Origin: Holacanthus passer | Taxonomy: Eukaryota; Chordata; Actinopteri; Pomacanthidae | Length of the DNA stretch: 64,000 nucleotides | Direction of reading: 5' to 3' | Assembly: GCA_025331565.1 (NCBI GenBank) | Contig: JAFREQ010000026.1 | Coordinates: 2,294,001-2,358,000 of the forward strand | Part shown: positions 1-13,651 of the stretch, piece after piece | How the letters are laid out: the number at the start of each line of letters is the position of its first letter | Position numbering within the stretch: the first letter of the stretch is position 1 | Translations under genes and position numbers: made by a program | The notes under the pieces: generated by a model | Told to the model about the DNA's origin: nothing | Seen by the model: the letters and a program-made list of their open reading frames with translations, nothing else | Database searches by the model: none

Positions 1-2330
1 AGACGACACAGCGTAGCTTACCAGCTGCCAACTCGTGGTAAACAGAAGTCTTCTCTCTGTGTCAGGAGGAGGAATAATCTGGTGGATTTGTATATTTCTC
101 CAGGATTTCCCGGTCTTGGTGGAGCAGGACGATTCCGCAAACCTGACTGACTGATCAACGGTACCAAGAGTAACCAGTGTATATATTGTAAACAATCACT
201 GTTACTGAACTGAGAATCTAGACGCTGCTATGTCATTCTTGATTTCTGATTTGATTTGGTCGGTAAAATCCGGAGTGAACTTTAGAGTTGTTTTTCTTTT
301 TGTGGTTGTGAACTGGATTAGACTGAACTGGTTTGGGCTTGTGGGAAAACAAATCGAACTATTCATCAAGTGGATTGAACTTGAGACTATGGGACACATA
401 CATTCACATACGCACCGATATTGCTTTGCTTGCTCTATGTAATACACCTACACCTATACACCTTAACTGTGCAGCATTTTGTAGTTGTTTGAAAAAACAT
501 TATTCAATGCTAAACATCTTATTTTGAATTTTATGTTGTAAATTTCATAGCATTTTATATCAGCTACTATGTAAATATCCACAACAATTTTGCAAGTGGC
601 TAATCTATCAGCAGGAACACACAGGAGGTTGAAGTGCTTCCTTTCAATGTCCATGTGAACTAACAGCAATAGTTTTGGCCTTTTGCTCTGTTTTCTCTGT
701 GCACTGCCAGTGAATCTGGCAAGAATACACACTGATAATCTATTATTAACGATGTAATATATATATATATGATCTAAATGATCTGTTTCTGATAAATGAT
801 GAAATATACATCCCATGCTTGTCAACAGCTTTGATTTTCCTGCCCCTCTCTCTTGCTGTTGTCCTGGAGGTTCAATTTCCCTGATTCCCCCCCCACATCA
901 TATATATCATAGATCTGCCCATCCACTATATTTATTAGAAATAGTATCACTGCTGCTTCTGATTGTGTTTTTTAAATTACGTACTTCTTCCAAAGATTTG
1001 TCAGTTGCATCAAAACAGAGAGACAAGCAGACACACAACCACACAGGCAGGAGAGAAACCCCTCCCTACATTTCATCATACAACATCCTTTTAACTTCAC
1101 TGCTGCAGAAGAAGCGACACCCTGCTTAACACATGAAAAGCTTTATGTTATAAATTCATGAGGTTATTATAAAGATCAGCACTACGTGTTATTAGAGCAG
1201 AGAAGCAGGATCACATGTTGACTGGCGCAGAGAAATGTGCTTCTGGTGTGAAGAGCCAGGCTACAGCTCACACGAGGATCGACATATCACTGCCACCAGA
1301 GCAGAGTGAGAAGAGGCTGAGTTTCACCAGTCCCTCGATTTTCCTTTTTGCCTTGGAGGGCCAAGAATATCCAGGATTTCATTCCAGACAAAGACAACAC
1401 AGGTGGATCTTCTGAAAAGTTGCACTACTTAAGAGTTTCAGTTTTTTATTTTAAGTTTTATCTCCCCTCAATTGTATGGTCCAAAAAAAGAATAATCTGT
1501 AATGTAAATGTAGCTAATCTGGCTCTTGTATATAAAATCAGTTTCATTACAGGAAACTACACAAAACCATTTTCAGCTGAGCATTAGTGTGTGTCTGGCT
1601 GTGATTTTGCGAGTCTGTGACAGCTACGCCTTACTCATCAGCTAGGCCCTCATTTTTCCATCACCATGGTGATCCAGTTGATGGAGGAGGTATTTTTCTA
1701 ATCTGAAGACTTGAATAGGAGCACAGCCTGTGGTCACCGTGAGATCTGATGTACCTCTCATTTTCCTGTCTGCCTGTTTCATGTTGTTTCTTCCAGTTCC
1801 CTCTCATTTTTACTTCATCCCTACCTCTGTTAATTAAGAGAGGTGAAGGAGACCAGAGATTAGTCTTTTGAAACACATGGCGACGAGTCTTGCAAGTTGA
1901 TCAAACTGTGAAAACGTTCTGGTCCGCCTCCTGGAGAGGGAGGTGATACCCACTGAAAGCTTAATGTGTCACAGCAGAAACAAAGCAGTGACGAGGAGGA
2001 GAAAAACATTTTTCTTCCCTGGTTTTCTGTGTTTTTGGTGAAGAAGAAAACTGTTGTGTTCACCAAGCATTGGCCGTATGTGTAATTGCCTAAAATGACC
2101 TGTATTCTTGTTAACCTGAGAAAGACATCCATGCCAATTGTGTGCAAATTGTTGTTTCAGTGCCACAAAACCTTTTTGGAAGGAGGTGGTGATTCTCTTC
2201 CCAACATGATGGTTGTTTTCTTTTAACCATGGCCACAATCTTTTTGCCAGTGTTGCAAGCAGTGCAAGCTTGGTGGCGGAAATAGGCAATGAGGCAAGGG
2301 TCAAAACCACATACGGCATTCCAAAACAGG
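1..2330. other. Unique non-coding sequence
   Basis: No gene can be supported here. Open frames on both strands are short (about 120 codons or fewer), overlap each other in different frames and show no recognisable domain. The stretch holds a short AT dinucleotide run near 755-770 and ordinary A/T-rich DNA. It could be intergenic or intronic; nothing in the sequence decides between them. Confidence 0.6.
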
Positions 2331-2550
2331 CAAACAAAAGTCCATACTAACCAAGGTCCAGGGAAACAAGAGAACACAACAAACACTGTGAAGGGCTGGT
2401 GCTCTTGACATGAAGCAAGGAATCAAGGAAACAATCTCAAAGGTGGGAAAAAAACACAAGACATGAAGTAGAGACGACTAAGACACCTCAGGAAATGCTC
2501 TTCAAAATAAAACAGGAAATAACTAAACCCAACTAAAAACCCAAAACAAT
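2331..2550 (-). repeat. Decayed LTR/LINE-like interspersed repeat
   Basis: The plus strand is strikingly rich in AC/AAAC words and carries the phrase CAAAATAAAACAGGAAAT near 2503-2520. This style of sequence is common where fish retroposon or LTR-type repeats are read on their antisense strand. Read on the minus strand it becomes T/C-rich with TTCCTGTTTTATTTTG. I recognise the style, not a named family, and both boundaries are approximate. It has no coding capacity. A chance A/C-rich stretch is the alternative. Confidence 0.35.
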
Positions 2551-2589
2551 AACACCTAAATTTCTTTTAAGCATAATCAGGATTGTTCT

Positions 2590-2645
2590 CTAAACTTACC
2601 CAAGTACTTTTTTGTGTCTAAACCTAACCAAACCTTAACCACTGT
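2590..2645. repeat. Degenerate CTAAACCTAACC repeat
   Basis: Loose repeats of CTAAACCTAACCAA and AACCTTAACC are visible. Similar degenerate CCTAA-rich words are frequent in fish interspersed repeats and need not derive from telomeres. The segment abuts the A/C-rich repeat relic just upstream, so the two may be parts of one decayed insertion. Confidence 0.4.
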
Positions 2646-4040
2646 AGTGGGAGATGTGAAAACACTTTGGAAGTCACTGATATCATCCTGCTGATAGAAG
2701 TGCCTGATCACAAAAGGCTCATATGGGCCATTTTGCATGGTAATGACATTTTTATTATCTAGTTTGGAGGATGTGGCGAGCTGAAAATATTGAAGGAGAA
2801 GAGACTGGTTGCCATGGGTTGCTCATTAAAGAACAAGTGAACACCAGCTAAAAATTTTGTTTTTACATGGTCATAAGTGCGGAGAGAGGACGGTGAAACA
2901 CTGCTTGCTTCTAGTTGGTAATAAATAACTCTTTAAGTATAAAATGTGCAAAACAGAGTGTCACTGCCCTTCTCTTTGGCGTCTCTATGATTCATAAGCA
3001 GTGATGAATGGCTGCGCTCATCATCAGCTAGCCAAGCAACACCGTGTCTATATGTCAGATGACTCACTTTAATGGTTTGGTGTGAAGATTATAAAGGATC
3101 AATGCCCCTCAGTTAAACAGGAAGACACTTCTTGCACTATAACCAACTCATGCCACCTGTCTTCTAAGTGTATCTCTTACCCTCCATTTGTCTCTTCTCA
3201 TCTGGTGAAGTCAAGCAAAGGTTAGGCTCTTGTGTGAGACAATCACACATTACATTTCCTGGGCATACACTGCGTGGGAAGTATCCGTCTGTCTGTTTTT
3301 TTTTTCTTTTGCTTTTTCTGACTTTCACAGTTTCTGTTCCTCTGATTCTCTGTTTGTCTCTCTTCCTCTGTGGTGGAATAACAGCCTTGTCAGTCACTTC
3401 CTTCCAGAAGAGAGTGATGGACGACAGCTTTGACTCATAATACGTAGCAGACAGCAGCCCATACTGTACTACAAAAGAAATGCCAATCCAAATAAGCAAA
3501 TTATGATAAAATTAACTAGAAATGATTAAAGGCAAAATAAACACAGCAGGAGCTCCACCACTGAAAACCAAAACACAAAGTTGGAAGCTGCTGTTAGTCT
3601 AGTCTTAAATTTATTGAAGGATTATTAATACAGGGTGTAACACTATTAGCTATTACACAGCTGTATCCAAAATATCAATGTTTGATAAATACAGGCCAAG
3701 TGTAAACTTCTCATGCATTGAAAAACATCAAATATAGATTTTAAACTTCTCAGTCAAAATCAATTTTACCTCAAATTTATGTTGTCAAGAAGTTATGGAT
3801 TAGGGCTTTAAAGTAAACCAAAGGAAACATCGAAAACTGCAGAAGTGGCAAAGCTATTGTGCAGTTAAGTCTGAAGATGTGGAAGAGGGAGATAACTATA
3901 ATACTCATGCCAAAATTTAGATGAACTCACTTTGAAATTAGACATAGACAAAAGGAACTCTTCTTATTTCTTAAGCTGTAATTAGTAAATATTAGGTACA
4001 GCTGTTCTGTTCTTGGAATAGAATTTAGTTTTGACCCTCT
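2646..4040. other. Unique non-coding sequence
   Basis: No gene, RNA gene or clear mobile element is recognised. The 3290-3370 part is T/C-rich and produces overlapping open frames on both strands that look like composition artefacts. The rest is A/T-rich sequence without internal repetition that I could see. Confidence 0.55.
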
Positions 4041-4044
4041 TCCG

Positions 4045-4290
4045 TGACCCATTTCAAAGTGTCCTTGGGCGAGACACTGAACACCAGGTTGCTCCCCACA
4101 CACTGGGGATGCACAGACCAGTACATTCCTAATTGCGGGTCCCAAGCCCAGATAACTGGAGAGGGATGCGTCAGGCCAATGCCAAATCAAATATGTGGCT
4201 CTCCATGCTGGGTAGGGTGGGGCCCAGTCTGCCAGCAAGCAGATGATCAGCTGTGGCGACCCCAAAAGGGGATCAGCTGAAAGAAGAAGA
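4045..4290 (+). mobile_element. Teleost retroposon 3' tail (SINE/LINE-type remnant)
   Basis: The segment contains several phrases recurrent in a very abundant fish repeat, in the expected order: GTCCTTGGGCGAGACACTGA near 4061, GGTCCCAAGCCCAGATAA near 4138, TGCCAAATCAAATATG near 4179, and CTGTGGCGACCCC near 4251. It ends in a GAAAGAAGAAGA tail at about 4279-4290. A simple-repeat tail at one end is typical of non-LTR retroposition and fixes the plus orientation. Only about 245 bp remain, the middle has deletions, and no reverse transcriptase is present. The assignment to a non-LTR type is inference from the tail. Confidence 0.8.
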
Positions 4291-4796
4291 TCTCTGGATG
4301 AATTTAATTTAATCTGTTTTTTAGAGCTTCTTCCAATTTTTTCCCCTCTGGTTTGATTTAATGTGTGCTAATCATCAAAAGCTGACGAATACAACTGGAA
4401 TTCAATTTGTAACTATTCAAACTCCAAACTCCTGTTTTTTTTTTTTACTTTATTTTTAAGTGACAAAAATAGGAGTAGGAGTGACAGTAATATTTTCAGC
4501 TAGATGGTCTCTAGAGTGTCTGCTACTTAAGTCTTTAGCTAGACACATGTTGGAATTTGCAATTATATTCTTCTTCCTCTTTAGATCGGTTAGTTAAGCA
4601 TCTGGGGGCACCTTACAGAGCAGCTTGTGGGTGCGAAGAGAGAAAATTGTACTTCTAATTGGTAGTTAGAGGAAGCGGGTCGCCTGACTGTTTCAATGTA
4701 ACCACCATAGGAATAGAAAACATCTTATTTAATAACTAGATAGATAGCTCTCACACTCTGCCTGTAACTTTGATTTATCAGTACCAGTGTATGCAG

Positions 4797-4816
4797 ACAC
4801 ACACACACACACACAC
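4797..4816. repeat. (AC)10 microsatellite
   Basis: Ten uninterrupted AC units follow GCAG and end at TCGC. A short perfect dinucleotide tract of this kind is usually length-polymorphic in fish. Confidence 0.95.
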
Positions 4817-7802
4817 TCGCGCTCAGTCAGACAGGGCTGGTAATTGGTACCACAGGTAAATGTCCGATGTTTTATAATAGGCAGCTTTCTAAGTTAATCA
4901 GCTCTTGAATGCATATGCAGACATCTACATCCATTTGTTTGTTAGATTATGTGCTGTAATAAGAGAATGTGCATATGTGTGGTCATGTGTATGTTATTAA
5001 GTGATTTTATTGTGCACCATATATCAAACAGATGGTCCATAATTAGCTCTTTGCTTTACGCAACATAATAGTATGCACATTTATCTGATCACTTTCACAT
5101 TAGAACCTGGTTGCCTGGAATGATTATTTCTACGGAGCAAGTATTTACTGTTCATGTCTATATCATACCATCATTTTTACATCTGCTAAAATATGGATTT
5201 CACTCACACACAGTGAGACAGTTACAGTACATATGTCCAGGTAGTCAGATATCATTGAAAAGTGGGCAAGCGAGCAAACAAGGCAAATCAGGCCAGGCAT
5301 GCTCTTCCTAGAAACTTGCTCCTGTGAGACTGCCAGGTTATCCAGTTGTGAGCTGTACTCACTCCAGCATGTCCTCAGTCTGCCAGGGTCTCCTCCCAGC
5401 TCAGTATGTCCAGCACACCTCTAAAGTCTCGGTGGGCCTCAGGACACTGTGGAGGTGCAGTGGACTGACACCGACATGTTCTGAGATTTCTGAGCTTGTT
5501 CTTTCATTCAGAGTGATTACACAGAGAAATATCATTTCAGTCTCATTCTTTGGGTCTGGACCCAGTGTGCATGGCAGTACATGTAGTTCAGGGTTGGAGT
5601 CTGATCAAGTAAACTGAGAGCTTCCTCAGCCAGATGGTTAGCTATCTCTGTGAATCAAGATGTGCTGGCCAGAGCCTTGCTCTATCCAAGGCACAGCGAG
5701 GTGCCATTTAGTCTCTGTTTGAGATTGTACAAACTGATTCTTAAGGGAGGAGCCACCCTTTGATCATAAAGATGGGTTACAAATGTTAGTGATGTGCTCA
5801 TTCTGTATAATGAAATCAATAAGTTGTGTTTGTGGTCTTTGGATGGTAAATATGCAGCTACTTTTCAAGCTCTGCCTCCTCTGGGTTGATTGAGAATAAG
5901 GGAAAATTATCCTTCAAGGCTACCATCAGTGGCCATTGTACAGTCTTTTTCTCCTTGACTCTGTGAGTTCCTACAAAGCTGTCTGACACTTTAAACACAT
6001 ACTTAAAACAGTGTGTCTGTATGGCTCAAATAAAGTGAATTAATTTGTTTCAATGCAGAAACATGTCAGTCCACAAATACAAACTTCCATCTCAGATCTT
6101 CTTGAAACTTTAAAGCAAAAAGTTTCTAAGAAGCACAATCATTTAAAAATTAATCATGAAGTTTACTAGTTATTCAGCCTTATTAGCATTTGTTAGACAG
6201 TTACACCATTATGTCAGTATGCTTAAGACACCCGTTGTGCTTGGTAGCTTGCTGTTGCTACTTCTTTGGTTCTTCCCTTTTTTTTTGGTAAAAATAACTG
6301 TGGGGAAAATGTAGGGAAAACCTTCTGAAGTTAACTTTTTGAGCCTGGAAATAATGAGCTCCCATGCTGAGAAGTTCCTGACATTTTTTTTATTCTCAGA
6401 AAGGTCCTGAGTCATGTTTCAGATCATAATTCACAGTCACAAATCAAGCCTCTCTCTCCAATGACATGACAGAAGATGACCTTTCAACCTTGGATCCACC
6501 TTTTATATGTTTCTTGTCCTGAAATTTTTGCTTATATTCAATGTAAGTTTCTGTCACTCAGGACTGTTTTCATGTGTGAAATTCTTAATTAGAGTTGTCA
6601 CCCTCTGTGTCAGAATTTGTTATGTTTCAATCCCAGCGGGACACATCTCAACGTTAATGACCTGCCTTATTCTGTTGCAACATGATATAATGAAAGGAGC
6701 ATCTCTCTCTTCAGTAAGAAGCTAATGATATTTATGAATATATAACATGTTAGATAAGTAAGAATATCCAACTTGTCACATGGCCACTTGCTATAAATGG
6801 TCAAGACATTGTAGTTGCACTTAATAGCAATGATTTTATATCTGTAGAACTGTTGTGTCATTGAGGAATCAAAGCACATAGTTTTCATGGCAATACTTTG
6901 GTCCACTGGTCCTGTTCACTGTCGAACCCAGTCCCAACTGTAAACTGCAGTACTGTATATATTATGGGGGTTTAATGTTATTTACTTCATATATCTCGCC
7001 TTAATCCATATCAACGATGTATCCCATTAACCTCTGACTACACAATTCTATGAATTTTGCAATTGGTGATCATTAAAGTTTCATATGAAAATTTGCTGGT
7101 AGAAATACGAGCATATCTTTTTCTGCTAATCAATTATTTTTCTTTTAGGAATAAAAGCATACAGATATATTAGAGCTGCCATTTTAAAGTGGTTCATTTG
7201 GTGTTAAGAGTTCATTTTCTGTAGAGTAATTTCCAGATAGTTTGCAACAACTTGTTGGTCTGATTGCCTGATTTTTCATTAACATGACTGAAGTCACATC
7301 TCCGAATGCCATGGAAACTGCTTTTAATGAGTCGAACAACTGGGCATTGTGTGTGTGTGTTTGTCTGTGTGTGAATATTTGTACTTCTACTGTCCATGCA
7401 TGTATGTATACCTGCACTTTTCTGCCACAGTGGCCAACAGCGCTGCCCCTTCTCAGCCTTTATGAAGCCATAATTGTGCTTTGAATTAGCATTTTTGTCA
7501 ATGCTCAGTGCAAGTCAGGCGGCAGTAACAACTGTGGCATCTTCAATCAGGATAGTTCTTTTTCATTACTGCTCTGTCCTCTGTTTAACACAGCAGTAAA
7601 GTAGACTAAAGTGATATAAAGTGCTATGCTTGGCACCATGGAGTGAATCTCTAAGAAAGACTTTCATTTATAAAAAAAAGTAGGACTTAAGGAGGATGTA
7701 TGGTTATAGTATATAGGTACATATATACAGTTGGTTGGAAGACACAAGTGCAGTAAGCATGAGCAGGTCCATACTCGTCACGTCTTTCACATTCTCCTCT
7801 TT

Positions 7803-7818
7803 ACACACACACACACAC
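7803..7818. repeat. (AC)8 microsatellite
   Basis: Eight perfect AC units lie between TT and CT. This is a short simple repeat in otherwise unique DNA. Confidence 0.9.
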
Positions 7819-10477
7819 CTTATATGCATCTTACAGGGTGCTGTACAGCGAACAGCATTTCTCCTTATAATAATCAACTCAACCAATAACTGCAGGTGGT
7901 GTACATGGTTGTCACGGTGATGAATAGTCTCCAGGGCAACACAGGAAGTCCATCTGGGAAGAAATCTGAAAGAGGAAGTAGATAAGAGAGATTGAGGAGA
8001 CACAGTGGCTCTGTGATTTATTCATCCTCATCCATCATCTAAAACTCACAGCTATTGGTTTCCACAATGAGTAAATGGCCAATAAACTCTTTTGGGCTTT
8101 TATGGCCACAGAACAGAAGTAACAACAAAGTGTGAGCTCATATAACACGAAAATCAGCCAAACGTTTTGGCTCTTGAAATGAGAAAACCAAAAATAGTAG
8201 TTTCAATTGGATCTCAGACCAACAACAGCAAATAAAACTGGTTAAGCATAACTTTTGGTCTCTTTTATTCTTTCCCTCTTTTTGCTGTTTTCTTTCCCCT
8301 CCCCTTTCCTCTGCCTGTATCTCCTTCCCTGCAATCTCCACCACACCCACAACACTGGTTTTTCTCCTACTCTTTCGGAAACTGGGATCCAGCAGTTAAG
8401 CATTTAAGTCCTGTTAATGACGGCAGTCATTTGATGTTGCATGGGTTATCAGAGCGGATTCGATATGACAGTGAATAGTGTCATGGTGATTTTCATGTAG
8501 CCTACTAGCATTTCTTTGTACCCACTCACTAATCTGTATGTGTATAACTGAGATACTGTGCATGCATAATTTTTTTCTATTCTCACTCGCTGATTAGTAA
8601 ACAGCTCAGACTTCTGCTAACATGAAGATCAAAGGGAATTTTCAATGTCATGCTAAAAATCGCTCATCCTGTGTGTGTGTGTCTGTGGGTGAGGGTTTTT
8701 GTGTGCATGTCTGCACATGTTGAATATATGACACATGAAGCAAAGGAAATCAAAAGACACGGGGACTGCGCATTACGGACTGTGCGACTTAAGCAGAGCA
8801 CAGATTGTTTACAAAATGCATGACAGCACTGGTTAGAAGGAATATGTTTGTGCAAAGCAAATTTATAGTCAGTAATGCTTTGAAGAGGAACAGAGAGAGC
8901 TAAAGGTTGTATTTTAACTCATTCATGAAATGTTCATATGCACGGATTTGTCATCATTTGTGCAATTTAAAAGTTTTTGTAGGATTCAGCTGAGGCCACT
9001 TGTAAAAGCAATATGCACAAGTATTGTATTTTGTGGTTTATAGTAAGTTTCAGGTAAATAAAATATATGACATTTTAATTTTTGTTTCTCAGATTGGTTT
9101 GGTCGAACACGATGGAAAACAAGTTGTCCATTTGCTCATGTTGGACATGCCATAAAATGAAGCACGATATTAACATGTCTACATCTGAATCTGAACATGT
9201 AGTCATGGTGAGCAAACAACGTCAAACCTGAGTAGTGAAAGAAGAGAGGTGGTTCATCTTTGCAGTATGTTTCTATGCTGAGGAGCATTGAAGCTGTTCA
9301 CACGTCTCACAGTGGCCCAACATCTTACTGAGACATTTTAGGTTCCATTTTCCTTTCATTTGTCAACAATCTGTACAAGGAAATAGAAGTTTTAACATAC
9401 TTGGCAAAACCAGGTGGACTGAAACCATGTGAGATGTTGAACAAAATGTTTCTATTAACTGTCCCTCTTTACTTGTCTGACAGAGCAGGCTGTGCTTTTT
9501 TGCTTTGCTGTTTTCAGGGGGGCATTTTTTTTCTTGATGTCTTCACAGTTGCACCTGCAAAACAGCACGTCTTGGCATTTTCAACATAATGGTGATGGGG
9601 AAAAAGTTTGCTTACTTCATCATTTCCAAATTCATTATATTGAGAAAGCCTGCCAGTGAGGATTTACTCTGCCAGAAATCAGATGTCAGTACATCCCTGA
9701 GCTGCTGCAAAACCATATTTTTATTAAGCTGCAATATGAGGAAGTAATGGTTCTCCGAAACACTGCTGTGGTGATATTATTTATGTGTGGGTATTATTCA
9801 TTTATAGATATAAAGGTCATCCAGTGCTGTAGCTTCACACAACTTTTTAAATTGTTTACCGTGGTCAGGTATCTTTTTTACAGTTTTATTCTATCATCCC
9901 CCTGAATCCCAAATTATTACTTATTTGCTAAACAACAACAAAACATCAGCAGAATTTAACACTAAATTATCTAAAATATGAATCAAGACTCATAATCTGC
10001 TGAACCATATTTCCTGCTAATTATGTTAATACTGTGCATTTGCAATTACCTTAAGGCAGAAATGTACTGCTGCCTGGATTGTGTGGGTATTTCTATATAA
10101 TCCACTTATGACAGTTTAGGTACAGTTAAAGTATGGGATGCCACTGATGACTGTTTCACACTTTCTAATGATGCCCATCCACCATCCTGAACACCACACT
10201 TTCACTTTTTATTGGACATTATGCAGAATAATGTAAAGAAAATAGGGTTGATACAGGTTTGTCTTGGATTTTCTCGTGTAACAATATTTATCGATGTAGA
10301 GTAACTTGAATTTTTTTTTTTGTTGAAGTCATTCACCATTGCTTTGTTTTTTACTCCTTATTGATCCAAGCAACTTAAGCGTGTGTTGAGCAAATGCACA
10401 ACAGTTTTGCAACATATTTGCAGGAGACAGGGCAGAGTTAAGAAATGACAAAACTACAAGTAAAGCCTATTAAGACC

Positions 10478-10690
10478 TTTCTGTCTGGCTGTCAAAGATC
10501 TGTCTCTGTGTATATCCACCTGTCTAAACATGTAGCTGTCTGTCTCTTAGACTGCACATGTATGTATATCAACCTGCCCGTCTCCATTTATGACCATCTA
10601 TACAGCCACGCTGCATTTTCATCCCTTCATCTGTCTGTCTCAGCGTTTAGTGCTATCCATCAGTCCACCGCCTTTCATCCATCCAACACC
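10478..10690. repeat. Decayed tetranucleotide (CTGT/CCAT-type) repeat field
   Basis: CTGTCT, CTGTCTGTCT, CCATCTAT and CATCCATCC recur irregularly over about 210 bp on the plus strand, interrupted by substitutions and unique insertions. This is what an old tetranucleotide microsatellite looks like after long decay. The composition also creates a spurious open frame across it. A complementary-looking field lies at 20235-20415. Confidence 0.6.
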
Positions 10691-12011
10691 ACACAACCCA
10701 CAGATCATACTTCTGACCTAATTCTTTTCATCCATTTCCATTTTTCCACAATTAATCCATCTCCTTATTTCAACAGTGTCCTTTCCGTTAACAGCTGATC
10801 TGATGTCAGGCTCAGACACGGTTTATTCAATTTGAACGATGAGAGAGGAGATTTGGACTATTTCCAACTTGAAAATGTCTTTTCATTTGTGTGTGCTGAG
10901 CTCTTGTTTATCTGTATCTCAAGTACAGAAATGGAAAAGAAAACAGAGACAGCAAAGTCAAACAGCCAAGATAAAAACAAAGACTATAAGGCTCTTTTGA
11001 ACAAAGCCTGTGTGGTACACTTACGACAAGATGTGTCACTCAGCAGCTTTCTGAGATTAACACTAGAATTGTCGAAATTACATACGGAAAAGTGACAGTA
11101 GGTCATATTGAACTCCACAGACTAAAATTGTTTTTCTCCTGGAAGAAAGGTGTGGCATAACTAGATTATATACTGTATTGGCATGACTTTACAGGTCACT
11201 GGAAATGTCTCATCGCTGCTTTTATTACTGACTTTGTATTCATTTCTTTTATATTGCATCTTGTTTAAATATAGAGTTTCCAAGACAAACTGAGAGAAAA
11301 ACAGGGAGACAGAGGCCAAGACAGAATCAGAGGAAGGTAAAACCAGATATACAAATTCAAAAGATGAAGTGCTGACGATGGGTGAGGGCTTGCTGGAAAG
11401 GAAAGTGGGTCGTTTATGTCACTTTGTGATGACAGGCTGTGTGTCACCACTGGGCACTCTGCCTCGTTCCTCTGGAGAGACTGACACTGACACAGGGACA
11501 GGGACTGTCACCAGCCTCACCCTTCCCCTGGCCCTGCAGTGTGTGTGTGTAGTGTGTGCGTACATCGCTGAACATGTTTCCATTCCTTCATTTATGTGTC
11601 ATGCCTTGCTGGTCCTCCTTCGTTTGCGTGCATGTGTATGTGTGCTCGTGTCTTTTAGCAGTGACACAGTGTAACAGTGTAGGGCTAAGCTGCTCACATT
11701 CTGACAGTTGTGAACTCTCCCTGAGGACACACACACAGATACCAGCTTTCTTTTACTCACAACCCACGATTCCTGCTTGTAGCCATGCATGTAGTCTGGT
11801 ACACCTTTTGTTTTTGATGGCAGTGTAGTTGAAGTACACTCTTTTCTTTGCATTACATGTTTATACTTATGCAGTGGCAATAAAAAGTATTTAAATCTCA
11901 GTGAAACACTTAGGCTTTTGTGACACAGAAAAAGAAGAAAAAAATCGATTTGTGGGGTTAAAAAAAGCCTGTTTGGATGGATTTTGCAAGCTAAGTTTTA
12001 CTATTTTCAAA

Positions 12012-12165
12012 ATGACTGCAGAGACGTGTTCTGTTTTAAGTTGCAAAGCTGCAGAAGGAGAAATGGTGAGCCTTCATGTATTACCAAAGACTCTGAAAAC
12101 ATGAGAGCCAAACTTCCAGTGAAAACTTGGGTTTGCAGAAGCCATTTTTCCAGAAAAAGAAAAAG
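12012..12165 (+). pseudogene. Frameshifted THAP-type zinc-finger fragment
   Basis: In one frame an ATG at 12012 opens a peptide beginning MTAETCSVLSC, then SLHVLPK, and stops at 12102. About 30 codons' distance after the second cysteine, another frame reads KTWVCRSHF around 12125-12148. THAP DNA-binding domains (C2CH zinc fingers of THAP proteins and P-element-like transposases) begin with Met-x3-4-Cys-x2-4-Cys, carry a His-x-x-Pro-Lys-like motif and end in Cys-x2-His-Phe, so the order fits. The two halves lie in different frames and are separated by a stop. The spacing between cysteine pairs is shorter than the usual 35-50 residues. No transposase core follows; downstream is a GATAGA-rich tract. 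It is either a dead transposase or THAP-gene fragment, or a coincidence of short motifs. Confidence 0.4.
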
Positions 12166-12202
12166 ATCAGAGCAGAAGCTGCAGGCGAGTCGCGGAGGGA
12201 TG

Positions 12203-12230
12203 GATAGAGATAGAGGTAGAGGTAGAGAGA
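12203..12230. repeat. GATAGA/GGTAGA imperfect microsatellite
   Basis: The units GATAGA, GATAGA, GGTAGA, GGTAGA and GAGA run in tandem. This is an imperfect hexanucleotide array directly downstream of the THAP-like fragment. Confidence 0.75.
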
Positions 12231-12239
12231 ATATGTAAT

Positions 12240-13640
12240 TTTGATGAACAGAGATGAGTTTTTAGGGGTTTGATCAATGCCAGAAGAGAAACTTCATGTA
12301 TTCATCTTGTTATTATGACACATCTGATCCATTTTTCAAGCAGCCTGTTGTTTATAGAAATCAATAAATTGGATAGAGAAATACATACTGCTAAAGTCTC
12401 GACTGAAATAGTAAAAGTTTAAAGAGATTTGGCCTATTTACAAGACAGGGCCTCATGATTAGGTAAAAATTTAGAAGCATCTCAAGGCTCATATCATTTC
12501 TGTTTGCAATTTTGATACAGAATACAACACAATGATCCTTGTCCACTTGTGCCCAGCCTTGTGGTGCAGTTTTTATGTAATCTGATATAACAGCAGTGAG
12601 TTATAATTCATGATATTCACTTTTTGCTGATACTGTGCCAAAGATGTGTTAATTTATTTCTAAGTTTATTTTTTAGGCCTCTCCTCATTTTAATTTTCAT
12701 TTTATTTTATTTTGACTGATTAAGAAACATTAATTCTGCTCATCTAATCCTTCTTTACAACGACTCCTGAAGTGCTGAATATTCCATTTCTTGGATTACA
12801 TTAACCACACAAAAAAGAGCTTATGACTTCAGAACACTTGAGGAAAACAAAAATAATTAGCTTTACTGAATACTTTACTGTATAACAGCTGGGCGCTAAG
12901 CAGCTTTTTTTTATGGTCGACAATACTGTTTAACTGTAGCAAAAAAGACAAGAAATACAGCGATTGTTTTTTACTGATCAAACGTCATTTGAGACAATTG
13001 TGTCTCTGTGGAGTTGTGCATGTATTAGTGTTTGTTCATGTTCATGAGTGGTAGCTAATGGACAATGGGAACAGGCTGATTTCTGCCAATGTTGGAAATC
13101 TCCTGTAAAGAAAATACACTTTTTTAAAAAATTGAACATAATTGATAACCAACATGCTTGATGAAGCTGGTTCACTCTATGTCTCTAAACTATCTGCCCT
13201 TGTATTGAATATTTTACTAGAAAACTCACACCAAGGCTGGATTTGCAGAGGCACGGACAAATGATTGCTTTGCTGTTTATGGCGGTATGTGATCATGGTT
13301 GAAGTTAGATATACTGGTCGTACAGATGGAATCAAATCCCTCTACTAAACCTGTTCTGTGTCACAAAGCATTAAAGTTAAGATGTTCTCCTATATGCAGC
13401 TTACGATGCTGTGCTGACTGCTAAAAAATCCGCCAGTTATAAACTCAAATGGAAATTTAATAAAATAAAGCTCTTCATTTATCTCTCTGCTTCAACCTTC
13501 TGTGTCATGAGTGCAACTTTTTCTGAAACAGCCACCTGTTGAGCTGTTGGTCCCTGTAAAGTTTGTCTGATAACTGAATATACTCTTCGCCTGACAAGAG
13601 GGCTGTGGTGTGTGTGCATCCTCTCTTAAACTCAATGTGA
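12240..13640. other. Unique A/T-rich non-coding sequence
   Basis: No gene or mobile element is recognised. Short T runs occur near 12660-12710. Open frames are under 70 codons. Confidence 0.55.
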
Positions 13641-13651
13641 TTTTTTTCCCC

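Larger units (their letters stand above)
4291..11990. other. Long gene-less stretch
   Basis: About 7.7 kb without a supportable gene. It contains small CA tracts (about 4797-4816 and 7803-7818), a TGTGTG-rich spot near 7345-7370, and a decayed CTGT/CCAT simple-repeat field (about 10478-10690). Open frames are all below about 120 codons and overlap on opposite strands. The 5330-5600 part is more GC-balanced and may be a diverged repeat, but I could not place it. Confidence 0.55.
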
